The notes under the pieces: model-generated
The model's input: only the letters and a program-made list of their open reading frames with translations
Told to the model about the DNA's origin: nothing
Databases searched by the model: none
NCBI GenBank assembly: GCA_028692035.1
Contig: JAQUYD010000001.1
Location: 124,001-188,000 of the forward strand
Origin: Oscillospiraceae bacterium
Lineage (GTDB): Bacteria > Bacillota > Clostridia > Oscillospirales > Ruminococcaceae
DNA: 64,000 bases
Direction of reading: 5' to 3'
In this document: positions 27,129-36,290 of the stretch, one piece after another
Layout: each line of letters begins with the position of its first letter
How positions within the stretch are numbered: the first letter of the stretch is position 1
Translations under genes and position numbers: made by a program

Positions 27129-27811
27129 CAAACAGTTTTTAAAATTCCCGATTGGGCCAGCGATATAAAATCATCGCCCGCCACGATGATATGATCCCGC
27201 AGTGTAATTTCCAGCACCTGTGCCATATCATACAGCTGGCGCGTCATGAGAATATCCGCATCCGAAGGCAGCGCCGTTCCGTGGGGATGATTATGGGAAA
27301 GGACAATGGATGAGGCCGAACATTGGATCGCCTGCTCCAGAATGCGGCGCGGGTGGAAGTTGACTTTGTTTAAACTGCCCTCACCCATGAGGGTACAATT
27401 TAAAAGCTTGAGCTTATTATCCAAGCACAGCAGGTAGATCTGCTCGTTGGTAACGCCCACATATTTCGACAGCAAAAAAGCGCCGATCTTTTCTACTGAA
27501 TCTAAGATCAGGCCCGGATCGTTTCGGTCGCCGAGATATGCGCCGGCCAGCTGTGGCACCATCTTTATGAGGGTCGCAGTATTATCGCTGATTCCCTTGA
27601 CCTTCAAAAGGTCTTCATACGAAGCGTCGAACACGCCGGATAAGGAGCCAAACCGGTTGACCAGTTCATGGGCCAATTCGTTGGTATCCTTTTGCGGAAT
27701 GCTGTAAAACAGCAAGAGCTCCAAAATGCCGTGGGCGTCGAATCCAACAAATCCGGTTTGACGGAACCGATCTCTTAGCCTTTGCCGGTGGCCATAATGA
27801 TTGTGCTCCAT
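27128..27811 (-). CDS. RadC-like JAMM/MPN-domain protein
   Basis: A 227-aa RadC-family protein (UPF0758). An N-terminal helix-hairpin-helix region (ILELLLFYSIPQKDTNELAHEL ... LLKVKGISDNTATLI) precedes a JAB/MPN domain with the zinc motif SHNHPHGTALPSDAD. The name comes from an early E. coli assignment, and a DNA-repair role is disputed. The ATG at 27811 is preceded by AGGAGAGG; the upstream frame overlaps the pseudouridine synthase gene and looks non-coding. It lies 14 nt after that gene in the dacF-like/pseudouridine synthase/radC unit. Confidence 0.85.
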   Translation of the reverse strand: MEHNHYGHRQRLRDRFRQTGFVGFDAHGILELLLFYSIPQKDTNELAHELVNRFGSLSGVFDASYEDLLKVKGISDNTATLIKMVPQLAGAYLGDRNDPGLILDSVEKIGAFLLSKYVGVTNEQIYLLCLDNKLKLLNCTLMGEGSLNKVNFHPRRILEQAIQCSASSIVLSHNHPHGTALPSDADILMTRQLYDMAQVLEITLRDHIIVAGDDFISLAQSGILKTV

Positions 27812-27825
27812 CTTTCCTCTCCTTC

Positions 27826-28797
27826 CTACCGTTTCCCGCTTTGTCCGGGGAACAGTGCCTCTACAAAATCCACTTGTGGAACGGTGACTGTTCTCCCTTT
27901 TAGATATGCCAGCGGCCCGCCGTCCTCCGCAAAGGAAAAGGTCATCTGGTAAGCGCACAGCGCTTGGAACCGATAGCCCATCTGCCGGTCTTCCCGGTTT
28001 TTTCCGTACTTACTGTCTCCCAGTAACGGGTGTCCCAAATAGGCCATGTGTGCCCTGATCTGATGGGTGCGTCCGGTCAAAAGGTCGATTTTCAATAAAG
28101 ATAGCCCATCTTTTTCCGCCAAGACCTGATAAGCGGTCCGGATTGTCCTGCCGCCGGGAAGCGGCTGGTCGTACACCCGTACCTGGTTTTTATCCGCATC
28201 CTTTTTTAAATAGGCCGTCAGGGTTTCCTGCTGCCGGGGCATTTTGCCGTGGACTACGCAAAGGTACCGTTTTTCAATTTCCCTATCCTTGATCTTTTGG
28301 TTGAGCGTCCGCAGCGCTTCAGCGTTTTTTGCCGCCAGCACGATCCCAGACGTATTCCGGTCGATGCGATTGCAAAGGGCTGGGACAAAAGAGTTTTCCT
28401 GCTGCGGATCGTACTCTTTTTTCTCATACAGGTATTTTAAAATCCGATTAATCAGCGTATCAAACGCTTCTTTATCATCTTCGTGGACGATCAGCCCCGC
28501 CGGTTTGTTGACCAAAAGGACATTCTCATCCTCGTACAACACCTCAAGCTGGGACCCCGCCCGGAAAAAAGCCTTTTCCGCGACCGGTGGGGTGAAAAAT
28601 TCATCGTTGATATAAAGCTCCAGCAGGTCGCCCTCCTGCAAACGGGTGGAAATTTCGCAGCGCTTTTTGTTACACTTGATGCGTTTGAGCCGGATATATT
28701 TATACAAAAGCGGCTGCGGAAGAAGCGGTACCGCTTTTGTCAAGAACTTATCTAGCCGCTGCCCGGCGTCGTTGGCGGAGATCAAAAAAGTTTTCAT
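27826..28797 (-). CDS. RluA-family pseudouridine synthase
   Basis: A 323-aa enzyme that isomerises uridine to pseudouridine in rRNA or tRNA. An N-terminal S4-like RNA-binding segment (GQRLDKFLTKA ... YIRLKRIKCNKKR) is followed by the RluA catalytic motif NRIDRNTSGIVLAAK with the essential Asp. A conserved LLTGRTHQIRAHMAYLGHPLLGD segment lies near 235. RluC/RluD-type specificity cannot be assigned from sequence alone. It lies 18 nt after the carboxypeptidase gene, in one operon. Confidence 0.9.
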   Translation of the reverse strand: MKTFLISANDAGQRLDKFLTKAVPLLPQPLLYKYIRLKRIKCNKKRCEISTRLQEGDLLELYINDEFFTPPVAEKAFFRAGSQLEVLYEDENVLLVNKPAGLIVHEDDKEAFDTLINRILKYLYEKKEYDPQQENSFVPALCNRIDRNTSGIVLAAKNAEALRTLNQKIKDREIEKRYLCVVHGKMPRQQETLTAYLKKDADKNQVRVYDQPLPGGRTIRTAYQVLAEKDGLSLLKIDLLTGRTHQIRAHMAYLGHPLLGDSKYGKNREDRQMGYRFQALCAYQMTFSFAEDGGPLAYLKGRTVTVPQVDFVEALFPGQSGKR

Positions 28798-28815
28798 GCG
28801 ATCATCCCATTTCGG

Positions 28816-30270
28816 CTAACGCCTTTTTTTTCCTGAGCTGCTGTCCGCCCGTCTGGTTCGGGGCCGCCCTTGCTCCTCTGCGCCGGACTGCACATAAATA
28901 TGCACCGGGCCCCGCGGCTGCGCTATTTGGGTTCCGGCGGTAACTGGATATTTTACCCTGCGGTTCTTCCGTTTTTTGCGGTAGAGAAAATGGCGGACGC
29001 GCACCGAAACCACCAGCAGGAAAAATAATACGACTAAAACCAGTAAAATAATCCCGATCCATTTGAGGATATTGAGCAGGTTTTTCCAAAAAATGCTGTT
29101 ATCCTTGACCGGCAACCCGGTGGCAGCATCCACTTTTTGGCCCGCCATATCGCTAATGGAAAATTGCAGCGGAAAGCTGCCAAGATCCTGATACATGCAG
29201 CTGCTTTCCGTTTTCAGCGACACCTTCAGCATCGGGGTAATGTCTTCCCCATAGGCATAGGTTGCCGGCACCTGATAATCCAAATTCAGATCGGAGACGC
29301 TGTATTGCCGGTGCAGCTCCAGGCTGATGCTATTATCCGGATAGATGCGGACCTCCTGCACCTGGGTATCCCCATCCAGCACGGGAATGACAAACCCTTT
29401 CAGGTTTTGCTTGGAGAGGGTCACACGGTCAAAGGAATCAAAGCAGTAATGAAACAGCGCCGCTGCATCTTCATATTTTTCGTATTTCTGGCTGTTCATG
29501 GTCACACAGATCAATTCCACATCCCCGCGTTTGGCGGTGGTCACCGACGTATGCCGCGCCTCATCCGTATAGCCCAGCTTTCCACCGGTACAGCCTTCGA
29601 AAGTGTACTGGGATTCTACAAACATGCTGTGCTGGGTCCCCAGATTCCGTGGCGAACTTTGCTTGTTCGTAGGTTGGATGGTATATTCCTCGGCGCACCA
29701 GTATTTTCGAAACCCCTCAACGCCCAAAGCGTATTGGGTAATCAGCGCCATATCATAGGCGGTGGTATAATGATTCTCGTCATGCAAACCGTTGGCATTG
29801 ACAAAATGGGTGTTGACCGCCCCAATTTCTTTGGCCTTTTCATTCATCATCACGACAAATTGGTCGATGGTCCCGCCGATACATTCTGCGATACCGTTGG
29901 CGGCGTCGTTGGCGGAGGCGACCATCGTCGCGTAAAGCAAATCCTCCAGCGTGATTTCTTCGCCCTCGGTCAAAGCGATATGGGTGCTGTCGGCGGCAAT
30001 AGAGTGGGTGGCCTCATAGCTCATGGTATGGACGGTCGATGGATCCGCGTTTTCCAGCGCCAGCAGTGCAGTCATAATTTTGGTGATGCTAGCTGGATAC
30101 ATTTTTTGATCCATCCCTTTTTCCACCAGCACCTGGCCGGTGGCTGCATCCATCACCACCGATGTCTGGCTGGCAGTAGCCGGGACTTCTGTGGCGTACG
30201 CCGCTGAAGCCTGAAAAGGCAGAAAAAGCACCAATATCCATATGAAAAAAGCAGCTGTATATCGCTTCAT
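28816..30270 (-). CDS. D-alanyl-D-alanine carboxypeptidase, DacF-like, membrane-anchored
   Basis: A 484-aa serine peptidase of the S11 (PBP5) family that trims peptidoglycan stem peptides. It has a signal peptide (about 1-24), Ser61-x-x-Lys64 (PASITK) and Ser119-Ala-Asn121. The third motif, normally KTG, reads Lys231-Leu-Gly233. A C-terminal TM helix (about 412-435) is followed by a cytoplasmic basic tail of about 50 residues. The ATG at 30270 has GGAG 6 nt upstream, and the longer frame to 30414 crosses the promoter. It is first in an operon with the pseudouridine synthase and radC-like genes. Whether it is vegetative or sporulation-specific is unclear, but its promoter looks SigA-type. Confidence 0.9.
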   Translation of the reverse strand: MKRYTAAFFIWILVLFLPFQASAAYATEVPATASQTSVVMDAATGQVLVEKGMDQKMYPASITKIMTALLALENADPSTVHTMSYEATHSIAADSTHIALTEGEEITLEDLLYATMVASANDAANGIAECIGGTIDQFVVMMNEKAKEIGAVNTHFVNANGLHDENHYTTAYDMALITQYALGVEGFRKYWCAEEYTIQPTNKQSSPRNLGTQHSMFVESQYTFEGCTGGKLGYTDEARHTSVTTAKRGDVELICVTMNSQKYEKYEDAAALFHYCFDSFDRVTLSKQNLKGFVIPVLDGDTQVQEVRIYPDNSISLELHRQYSVSDLNLDYQVPATYAYGEDITPMLKVSLKTESSCMYQDLGSFPLQFSISDMAGQKVDAATGLPVKDNSIFWKNLLNILKWIGIILLVLVVLFFLLVVSVRVRHFLYRKKRKNRRVKYPVTAGTQIAQPRGPVHIYVQSGAEEQGRPRTRRADSSSGKKRR

Positions 30271-30396
30271 TTTTTTCTCCATCGCAAATTTTAATCGCAC
30301 AGGCAGGGAAAGTCCACCCCTGCCGCCCGTCCCCCTATCCCAAAGGCGGACAAAGTCAACGACATCGGGGAAATCCCGCCCGGCCAAACAAATTTT

Positions 30397-30425
30397 ATTA
30401 TAACAAGAAACCACGCCGATGCCAA
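30397..30425 (-). promoter_or_regulatory. SigA-type promoter of the dacF-like operon
   Basis: Minus-strand TTGGCA (30420-30425), 17-bp spacer, TATAAT (30397-30402). Confidence 0.7.
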
Positions 30426-30493
30426 TAGAATCGAAAAATTTTCATCCGCCTGTCACAAAGCGGGGATTCCCGGAGCAAAAATTGCCCGCCCGC

Positions 30494-30522
30494 TTGTTAT
30501 CCTACGCAAAATATACTATAAT
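30494..30522 (+). promoter_or_regulatory. SigA-type promoter of asnS
   Basis: TTGTTA (30494-30499), 17-bp spacer, TATAAT (30517-30522), about 95 nt before the asnS ATG. The leader is too short for a T-box and shows no T-box sequence. Confidence 0.65.
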
Positions 30523-30621
30523 ATGGGATATATGTTGTCTAGTATCTCCTTGCGCAAGGCAGCCGCACGCAAGGGCAAATACTGGTCTTTTCCCAATTTT
30601 GATCAGACGGAGGTTCTTTCT

Positions 30622-32016
30622 ATGGCAAGAACAGAGTTAAAAAAGGTCTTTGAGCAGTCCGGCGCGCTGGCAGGCCAGGCCGTAACGGTATGCGGTTGGG
30701 TCAAAACCATCCGCGACTCCAAGGCGCTTGGCTTTATTGAATTGAACGACGGCAGCTCTTTTGCAAATTTACAGGTGGTTTTTGAGGACGCCAAAGTCGC
30801 CAATTTCAAAGAAATCGCCAAATGCAACGTAGGCGCCGCTTTGCAGGTCACCGGCACGCTGGTGCTGACCCCCGGTGCGAAACAGCCCTGTGAAATCCAC
30901 GCATCTGAAATCTCGATTGAGGGTGCCTCTGCACCAGATTACCCGCTGCAGAAAAAGCGCCATTCTTTGGAATATTTGCGTACTGTCGCCCATCTGCGGC
31001 CCCGGACCAATACCTTTAGCGCCGCCTTCCGTGTCCGTTCGGTAGCCGCTTTTGCCATCCACCGCTTTTTTAACGAACGAGGCTTTGTCTATGCGCATAC
31101 GCCGCTCATCACCGGTAGCGACTGCGAGGGTGCCGGCGAGATGTTCCATGTGACCACCTTTGACCCCGATTCCGCCCCACGAACTGAGGACGGACAGGTA
31201 GATTACAGCCAGGACTTTTTTGGCAAGATGACAAGCCTCACCGTTTCCGGCCAGCTGGAGGCCGAATGTATGGCGATGGCCTTTGGAAACGTTTATACCT
31301 TTGGGCCCACCTTCCGGGCGGAAAAATCAAACACGCCCCGGCACGCGGCGGAATTTTGGATGATTGAGCCGGAAATCGCTTTTGCCGACCTGCAGGACGA
31401 TATGGCCTTAGCTCAGGATATGATCAAATATGTGCTGCGGTATGTGCTGGAGCAATGCCCCCAGGAGATGAAATTTTTCAACGATTTCTATGACAAGGGC
31501 CTCATCGAGCGGCTGCAAAACCTTGTGGCGGCAAGCTTTGGTCAGGTTACCTATACCGAGGCGGTGGCACTGCTGGAGCAGCATAAGGACGAATTTGAGT
31601 ACCCGGTCTATTGGGGCTGCGATCTGCAGACCGAACACGAGCGGTATTTAACCGAAAAAATCTTCCAAAAACCGGTGTTTGTCACCGATTACCCGAAAGA
31701 AATCAAAGCGTTTTACATGCGGCTCAACGATGACGGCAAAACGGTCGCCGCAATGGATCTGCTGGTCCCCGGCGTCGGCGAGATCATCGGCGGCAGCCAG
31801 CGTGAGGAGCGGATGGATGTTTTAACCGCCCGGATGGACGAGCTTGGCTTAAATCAGGAGGACTATTCTTGGTATCTGGATCTGCGCCGGTTCGGCGGCT
31901 GCAAACACGCAGGCTATGGTCTAGGCTTTGAACGGCTGATTATGTATATGACCGGCATCTCCAATATCCGGGATGTGCTTCCCTTCCCCCGCGTCACCGG
32001 ATCCGCAGAATTTTAG
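30622..32016 (+). CDS. asnS: Asparaginyl-tRNA synthetase
   Basis: A 464-aa class II aminoacyl-tRNA synthetase. The N-terminal OB-fold anticodon-binding domain begins [20 protein letters not shown]. Class II motif 2 is [20 protein letters not shown] and motif 3 is [13 protein letters not shown]. These match the AsnRS branch. The ATG at 30622 has GGAGG 8 nt upstream; the open frame before it runs through the promoter. It is monocistronic, with its own promoter and terminator. Confidence 0.95.
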   Translation: MARTELKKVFEQSGALAGQAVTVCGWVKTIRDSKALGFIELNDGSSFANLQVVFEDAKVANFKEIAKCNVGAALQVTGTLVLTPGAKQPCEIHASEISIEGASAPDYPLQKKRHSLEYLRTVAHLRPRTNTFSAAFRVRSVAAFAIHRFFNERGFVYAHTPLITGSDCEGAGEMFHVTTFDPDSAPRTEDGQVDYSQDFFGKMTSLTVSGQLEAECMAMAFGNVYTFGPTFRAEKSNTPRHAAEFWMIEPEIAFADLQDDMALAQDMIKYVLRYVLEQCPQEMKFFNDFYDKGLIERLQNLVAASFGQVTYTEAVALLEQHKDEFEYPVYWGCDLQTEHERYLTEKIFQKPVFVTDYPKEIKAFYMRLNDDGKTVAAMDLLVPGVGEIIGGSQREERMDVLTARMDELGLNQEDYSWYLDLRRFGGCKHAGYGLGFERLIMYMTGISNIRDVLPFPRVTGSAEF

Positions 32017-32052
32017 GGACTGGATGAAGCAATCGTTCAATCAAAATATGCA

Positions 32053-32086
32053 GGGAGATGCAGGATGTGCTGCATCTTCCTTTTTT
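32053..32086 (+). terminator. Rho-independent terminator of asnS
   Basis: An 11-bp stem with one G-T pair (32053-32063 with 32070-32080), 6-nt loop, then TTTTTT. Confidence 0.85.
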
Positions 32087-32181
32087 GTTGGATTGTTGAT
32101 CCGCATATTCCACAAATCCTGCAGAAAAAGCAGGCTTTGCATCGTCATTTTATCAATTTTTGCAAGTTTAGTAAAATAATC

Positions 32182-32210
32182 TTGTAATTTTTAATATTAT
32201 AGTTTATAAT
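32182..32210 (+). promoter_or_regulatory. SigA-type promoter of the aminotransferase gene
   Basis: TTGTAA (32182-32187), 17-bp spacer, TATAAT (32205-32210), 33 nt before the chosen ATG. Confidence 0.7.
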
Positions 32211-32243
32211 CAAAACATAATTTGAAATTAGGTGGTAATGATG

Positions 32244-33638
32244 ATGCAAAATACAAAGGATATCGCGATGTTGCTGGCAATCAATCATATGGCCGGTTCC
32301 CCCTCCGAAGGCGCCGTATCCCCGATGACCACCGAAGGTCTGTCCGCTTTAAAAGACTGTTATATGAAGGAATATGAATCTTATAAATGCAAAAATTTGA
32401 AATTGGATATGTCCCGTGGCAAACCCGGCCCAGATCAGTTGGTTCTTTCAGCGCCCATGCTGGATGTATTGAGCAGCCAGAGCGACCTGGCCGCTTCAGA
32501 TGGAACTGATTGCCGCAATTACGGGTGCTTGGATGGCATTCCTGATGCCAAACAGCTGATGGGCAGCCTGCTGGGCCTGCCGGCGGAAAATATGATTGTC
32601 GGCGGCAACTCCAGCCTCAACATGATGTACGATACCATCGCCCGGGCAATGCTCCACGGCGTATACGGTTCCCCAAAGCCCTGGTGCCGCCTGGAGAAGA
32701 TCAAATTTCTCTGCCCTGTCCCCGGCTATGACCGCCATTTTGCCATCTGCCAGCATTTTGGTATTGAAATGGTCTGCGTTCCCATGAACGAAGATGGCCC
32801 GGACATGGATCTGGTCGAGCGGCTAGTTCGCGAAGACGACAGCATCAAAGGGATCTGGTGTGTGCCGAAATTTTCCAATCCCTCCGGCCTCACCTATTCG
32901 GACGAGGTGGTGCGGCGCTTTGCCAACCTGTCGCCCAAGGCGCCCGACTTCCGCATTTTCTGGGACGACGCTTATTTCGTTCACGAATTGACTGAGGAAA
33001 AAGTCCCGCTGTTGAACCTATTTCTTGAAGCCAAGAAAAACGGCAAGGAAGATATGGTCTTTGTATTCTGCTCCACCTCCAAAATCAGCTACCCGGGCTC
33101 TGGCCTAGCTGCAATGGGTGCCTCCTTTCACAATATCCAAAACATCAAAATGCAGATGACGGTTCAAACCATTGGCAATGATAAAATGAATCAGCTGCGG
33201 CATGTGCGTTTTTTCCGTGACAAGGAAGGCGTTCTAGCGCACATGAAAAAACACGCCCAGCTAATCCGCCCAAAATTCCAGCTGGTGGAACAGATTTTGG
33301 AACGGGAACTCGGCTTTTGCGGGATTGCCGATTGGTCAAACCCTAAAGGCGGATACTTTATTTCTCTAAATACCCAACCTGGTTGTGCCAAGCGGGTCAT
33401 CTCCTTGTGCCGGGAGGCAGGCGTTGCCATGACGCCGGCAGGCGCCACCTACCCTTACGGGATGGACCCATCCGATTCCAATATCCGGATCGCGCCAACC
33501 TACCCCACGCTGGAAGAGCTAAAGCCCGCCGCCGAAATCTTTTGCCTGTGCATAAAAATCGCTACGATTGAAAAAATGATTGCGCAAGCATCCGGTCAGA
33601 AAACAGCACCCCAAAAAGCTTACGCCATTGCGCAATAG
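32244..33638 (+). CDS. PLP-dependent aminotransferase, MocR-type aspartate aminotransferase group
   Basis: A 464-aa fold-type I aminotransferase resembling the Aminotran_MocR family, which includes the Corynebacterium-type aspartate aminotransferase (subgroup 1c). Visible features: LDMSRGKPGPDQL near the N-terminus, YGCLDGIPDAKQLMG, the WDDAYFVH segment, PLP-lysine context FCSTSKISYPGSGLAAMG, and substrate-binding Arg in SNIRIAPTYP. Three ATG codons occur in tandem (32238, 32241, 32244); the last gives the best spacing to AGGTGG. Aspartate/2-oxoglutarate transamination is likely but not proven. It stands alone between a promoter and a 54-bp palindrome terminator. Confidence 0.87.
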   Translation: MQNTKDIAMLLAINHMAGSPSEGAVSPMTTEGLSALKDCYMKEYESYKCKNLKLDMSRGKPGPDQLVLSAPMLDVLSSQSDLAASDGTDCRNYGCLDGIPDAKQLMGSLLGLPAENMIVGGNSSLNMMYDTIARAMLHGVYGSPKPWCRLEKIKFLCPVPGYDRHFAICQHFGIEMVCVPMNEDGPDMDLVERLVREDDSIKGIWCVPKFSNPSGLTYSDEVVRRFANLSPKAPDFRIFWDDAYFVHELTEEKVPLLNLFLEAKKNGKEDMVFVFCSTSKISYPGSGLAAMGASFHNIQNIKMQMTVQTIGNDKMNQLRHVRFFRDKEGVLAHMKKHAQLIRPKFQLVEQILERELGFCGIADWSNPKGGYFISLNTQPGCAKRVISLCREAGVAMTPAGATYPYGMDPSDSNIRIAPTYPTLEELKPAAEIFCLCIKIATIEKMIAQASGQKTAPQKAYAIAQ

Positions 33639-33652
33639 GCTACCCTTCAAGC

Positions 33653-33706
33653 AAAAAGCCCTTAAAAAGAGAGAGCAAATTTGCTCTCTCTTTTTAAGGG
33701 CTTTTT
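33653..33706. terminator. Bidirectional terminator, perfect 54-bp palindrome
   Basis: Two perfect 27-bp arms with no spacer (centre 33679/33680) and A/T-rich ends, between the convergent aminotransferase gene and the ECF triad. Confidence 0.9.
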
Positions 33707-33716
33707 AGAAACCTGC

Positions 33717-34538
33717 TCAGTCCACAAAAACCATGGGCAGGCGCTCTCCATTCTCATCCACTAAGACAGGTTCGGTAGGAACGCCTTTATCCATCGCTTC
33801 TTTCTCTGTGGCATCCCGTTTTTCGGTATCGCGTTGCATTTCTTTTAGATACGCCAAAAAATCCGCCTGTTCCACCCGCTTTACAGGGATGCCGTCCAGC
33901 ATGACAGTATGTTTATCGCCGTCATTGTAATATAACCCGACGGTTTCAAACGCATGGCCCTTTTCCTTTAGCAGCGAATAGACCCCACGCAGGTAATCCG
34001 CCGCTGCTTCCAGCGTCGCCTCCTCCAGATCCGGATACAGCTGAAGGTCTTTTTTCACCGGCAGCGCCTGGTCAAACGCCATCCCTGTCACCCAAATATC
34101 GCTGTCCTGAGGCTCATCCACACTGACAAACAAATTTTCCCGGCCCAGCCCGGCCTGCTCCAGCTGAATTTGCAAAAGCGCTTCGTACTCCTCTTGAAAA
34201 CGGGTAATCACATTCCCGTTTTCAAGTACGTCATACTGGTAGGTATCGTAAAAGACCTTGCCGTTTCGCCAATTGATATCAAAGTGTAGATCCGGATTCC
34301 GGGCAGATTTTGCGTGGATCAGGTATTCCCCAAACTTAAAGTTGTAAGAAGCGTCACTCAGTTCAAATCCCATAGAATACAGATCGTTTTGCCGGATATA
34401 TTCTTGCGCCGCCCGGCGCGCCAGCGAGGCGGAAATCGGGTCCCCCGTAAAAGAAAGGGTCATCCATATGGCGATGAACAGCAGCCCGAATGCCAAAAGC
34501 GCCGCTAGAATCCGCAGCCAGAGCTTTTTCTTTTTCAT
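33717..34538 (-). CDS. YfjL-like membrane-anchored protein of the ECF triad
   Basis: A 273-aa protein with one N-terminal TM helix (about 8-30, after KKKK) and a large extracytoplasmic domain with YxxNxxFGEY-type sequence resembling YfjL-like proteins. No catalytic motif is seen. Its start overlaps the anti-sigma stop in ATGA, so it is the third gene of a coupled ECF sigma/anti-sigma/membrane protein operon. It may sense an envelope signal or help the anti-sigma factor; that is an inference from position. It ends at the 54-bp palindrome terminator. Confidence 0.65.
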   Translation of the reverse strand: MKKKKLWLRILAALLAFGLLFIAIWMTLSFTGDPISASLARRAAQEYIRQNDLYSMGFELSDASYNFKFGEYLIHAKSARNPDLHFDINWRNGKVFYDTYQYDVLENGNVITRFQEEYEALLQIQLEQAGLGRENLFVSVDEPQDSDIWVTGMAFDQALPVKKDLQLYPDLEEATLEAAADYLRGVYSLLKEKGHAFETVGLYYNDGDKHTVMLDGIPVKRVEQADFLAYLKEMQRDTEKRDATEKEAMDKGVPTEPVLVDENGERLPMVFVD

Positions 34539-35035
34539 TGTTCCTCCTCCTTGCCAAAGGCATACCGAAACAAAAATCCCATTCCCAGACCAATCGCGCA
34601 GAACAAACCATACAAAAACGCATAGGGAAAGGGCGCCGCAAATCCCATCTTAGGGATCTGGGACAGATAACCCAACAAGAAAATCCCCAATGGTACAAAC
34701 AAAGATTTTTTTCCCAACAGCCAATAGCCTAGCATACCCAGAACCGGCATCAGAATAAAATTATAAAACACGCCCATCGAATCGGTCAACACAACGCCGG
34801 TCAGTCCGCCTATCAAAAGAAGCCCCATCCCAACGCGAAAAAACGCTTTGCGGACTGCGGCGACCAATCGGCGGTCCAGCTTTTCATCCGGCAGCTTTAC
34901 CGGGGCGGCAGACAGCATCTGGCAATCCGTGCATTCCGCCAGGTGCTCCCGCACCAGACGGCAGGATTCCTCGCTGGCCACTCCATCCTGCACCAGAGGC
35001 AATAGATCCTGTACCACCCCGCAGGTTTCTTTCAT
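34535..35035 (-). CDS. Zinc-finger (ZAS-type) anti-sigma factor
   Basis: A 166-aa membrane anti-sigma factor. The N-terminal zinc-binding domain has Cys5 and the HxxxCxxC motif His31/Cys35/Cys38 (HLAECTDC). It is followed by about four hydrophobic segments from residue 65 onward, so it is polytopic rather than single-pass. It should hold the cognate sigma factor at the membrane until a signal. The start overlaps the sigma gene stop (ATGA), and its stop overlaps the next gene. Confidence 0.88.
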   Translation of the reverse strand: MKETCGVVQDLLPLVQDGVASEESCRLVREHLAECTDCQMLSAAPVKLPDEKLDRRLVAAVRKAFFRVGMGLLLIGGLTGVVLTDSMGVFYNFILMPVLGMLGYWLLGKKSLFVPLGIFLLGYLSQIPKMGFAAPFPYAFLYGLFCAIGLGMGFLFRYAFGKEEEQ

Positions 35036-35520
35036 TTTGACTCCCCCTTCTCCAACTGCCCTTTTAGCCAGAGTCTGGTCCTGTGCTCCAGGACTCTGGC
35101 AGAGCTTTCGCTAATTTGGGCCTTCTCCGCAATCTCGGCGTAGCTGTATCCGGACATCCGCATGGAAAAGACCTGCCTTGTCCGCTCGTCCTTTTGCTGC
35201 ATCAACGCCCTGATCCGCACCAGCATCTCCCTGTTGGCGACGGTCTCATCCAGTGCTTCCTGGGTATACACTTCCAAAAGGTCGTCGTATTCCACCGTCG
35301 TCCGGCGTTTGCTCAGCTGTTTGCGCCACAAATTTCGCCCGATGGCAAACAACCATGTCCGGATACTGCTTTCCTGCCGAAAGCGCCCAATTCCCAGCAT
35401 TGCCTGCAAAAAAGTTTCCTGCAGCAGATCGCCCGCCTGCTCCGGATCCCTCGTCAAGCCCAAAAGGTAGCGGTACAGCTCCTCTTTGTGCAGATGGTAC
35501 AGCATTTCAAACTCTTTCAA
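35032..35520 (-). CDS. ECF-type RNA polymerase sigma factor
   Basis: A 162-aa sigma-70 family ECF factor. Region 2 is seen in LYRYLLGLTRDPEQAGDLLQETFLQAM and SIRTWLFAIGRNLWR; region 4 in VFSMRMSGYSYAEIAEKAQISESSARVLEHRTR. A TTG start at 35520 is chosen because GGAGG lies about 8 nt upstream, while the ATG inside (FEMLYH) has no ribosome site. It is first in the coupled triad. No convincing ECF-type autoregulated promoter is visible upstream. Confidence 0.9.
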   Translation of the reverse strand: MKEFEMLYHLHKEELYRYLLGLTRDPEQAGDLLQETFLQAMLGIGRFRQESSIRTWLFAIGRNLWRKQLSKRRTTVEYDDLLEVYTQEALDETVANREMLVRIRALMQQKDERTRQVFSMRMSGYSYAEIAEKAQISESSARVLEHRTRLWLKGQLEKGESK

Positions 35521-35578
35521 CTGCCCGCCTCCCTTCTGCCTATTGGTTCTCCAGGCCGACAAAACGTTACAGGCCCCG

Positions 35579-35617
35579 AAAAAATAAATTCCCCGGACCG
35601 CTGCTGGGCTGCCGGGG
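35579..35617 (-). terminator. Terminator of nrdR
   Basis: CCCCGG (35591-35596) pairs with CCGGGG (35612-35617), then AATTTATTTTTT on the minus strand. Confidence 0.65.
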
Positions 35618-35630
35618 ATAAACGATCTGG

Positions 35631-36080
35631 TTATTTTTCTTTTAAAAGGCTCTTGAGTTCATCCATGAAGGTATTAACGTCGGCAAACTGGCGGTAGACC
35701 GAGGCAAAACGCACATATGCCACCTCGTCCACCCGCTTGAGCTTTTCCATCGCCAGCTCGCCGATACGGTAAGACGCCACCTCCCGAACCAGTGAATTGA
35801 GGATGTCCGCCTCGATCTGGTCCACGATCCGGTCGATCTCTTCCAAAGAAACAGGGCGTTTTTCGCAAGCGCGCATCAACCCGTTGAACAACTTATTGCG
35901 GTCAAAACTTTCACGGGATCCATCTTTTTTGATAACGATAATCGGCATCGTTTCCACCGACTCGTAAGTGGTAAACCGTCTGCTGCACTGTAGGCACTCT
36001 CGCCGGCGGCGGATCCGTTCATCGACTGCCCTGGAGTCAATCACCTTGCTATCATGATAGCCACAGAACGGACATTTCAT
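35631..36080 (-). CDS. nrdR: Transcriptional repressor NrdR
   Basis: NrdR, 149 aa, an ATP/dATP-sensing repressor of ribonucleotide reductase genes. The zinc ribbon has Cys3/Cys6 (KCPFCG) and Cys29/Cys32 ([13 protein letters not shown]). The ATP-cone domain starts near 47 ([22 protein letters not shown]). The ATG at 36080 has GGAGG 7 nt upstream and is preferred over the one at 36086. It is monocistronic between its own terminator and a divergent gene. No ribonucleotide reductase gene lies in the window. Confidence 0.96.
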   Translation of the reverse strand: MKCPFCGYHDSKVIDSRAVDERIRRRRECLQCSRRFTTYESVETMPIIVIKKDGSRESFDRNKLFNGLMRACEKRPVSLEEIDRIVDQIEADILNSLVREVASYRIGELAMEKLKRVDEVAYVRFASVYRQFADVNTFMDELKSLLKEK

Positions 36081-36178
36081 TGTCATTCCTCCATCCAGAA
36101 ATGGAATTCTCTGTTTTCTGAAAACAGTATAGCAGTCCCAGGGCGAAAAAACAAGAAAAAAGCACAGATTTCCGGTAA

Positions 36179-36207
36179 TTGTAATTCTTCCGGGAAACCA
36201 TTATAAT
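36179..36207 (+). promoter_or_regulatory. SigA-type promoter of the flavin reductase gene
   Basis: TTGTAA (36179-36184), 17-bp spacer, TATAAT (36202-36207). Confidence 0.7.
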
Positions 36208-36290
36208 AGAAAACGACATCCGTTTTTATCCGGGCGCTGTCTTTTTGAAACCGCAAAAGATAGACTGCCAACAGAAAAGGAGTTATCATC

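Larger units (their letters stand above)
30271..30621. other. Divergent intergenic region between dacF-like and asnS
   Basis: 351 bp with no supported gene. It carries promoters for both directions: minus at 30397-30425 and plus at 30494-30522. The 120-nt leader of the dacF-like gene contains a GC-rich hairpin (GGCAGGG pairing with CCCTGCC, near 30300-30325). I recognise no riboswitch or T-box. Confidence 0.6.

Noticed and set aside
35545-35571. TGTAAC on the minus strand upstream of the ECF sigma gene as an autoregulated -35
   Set aside because: No matching -10 (CGTC-like) at the expected 16-17 bp distance.
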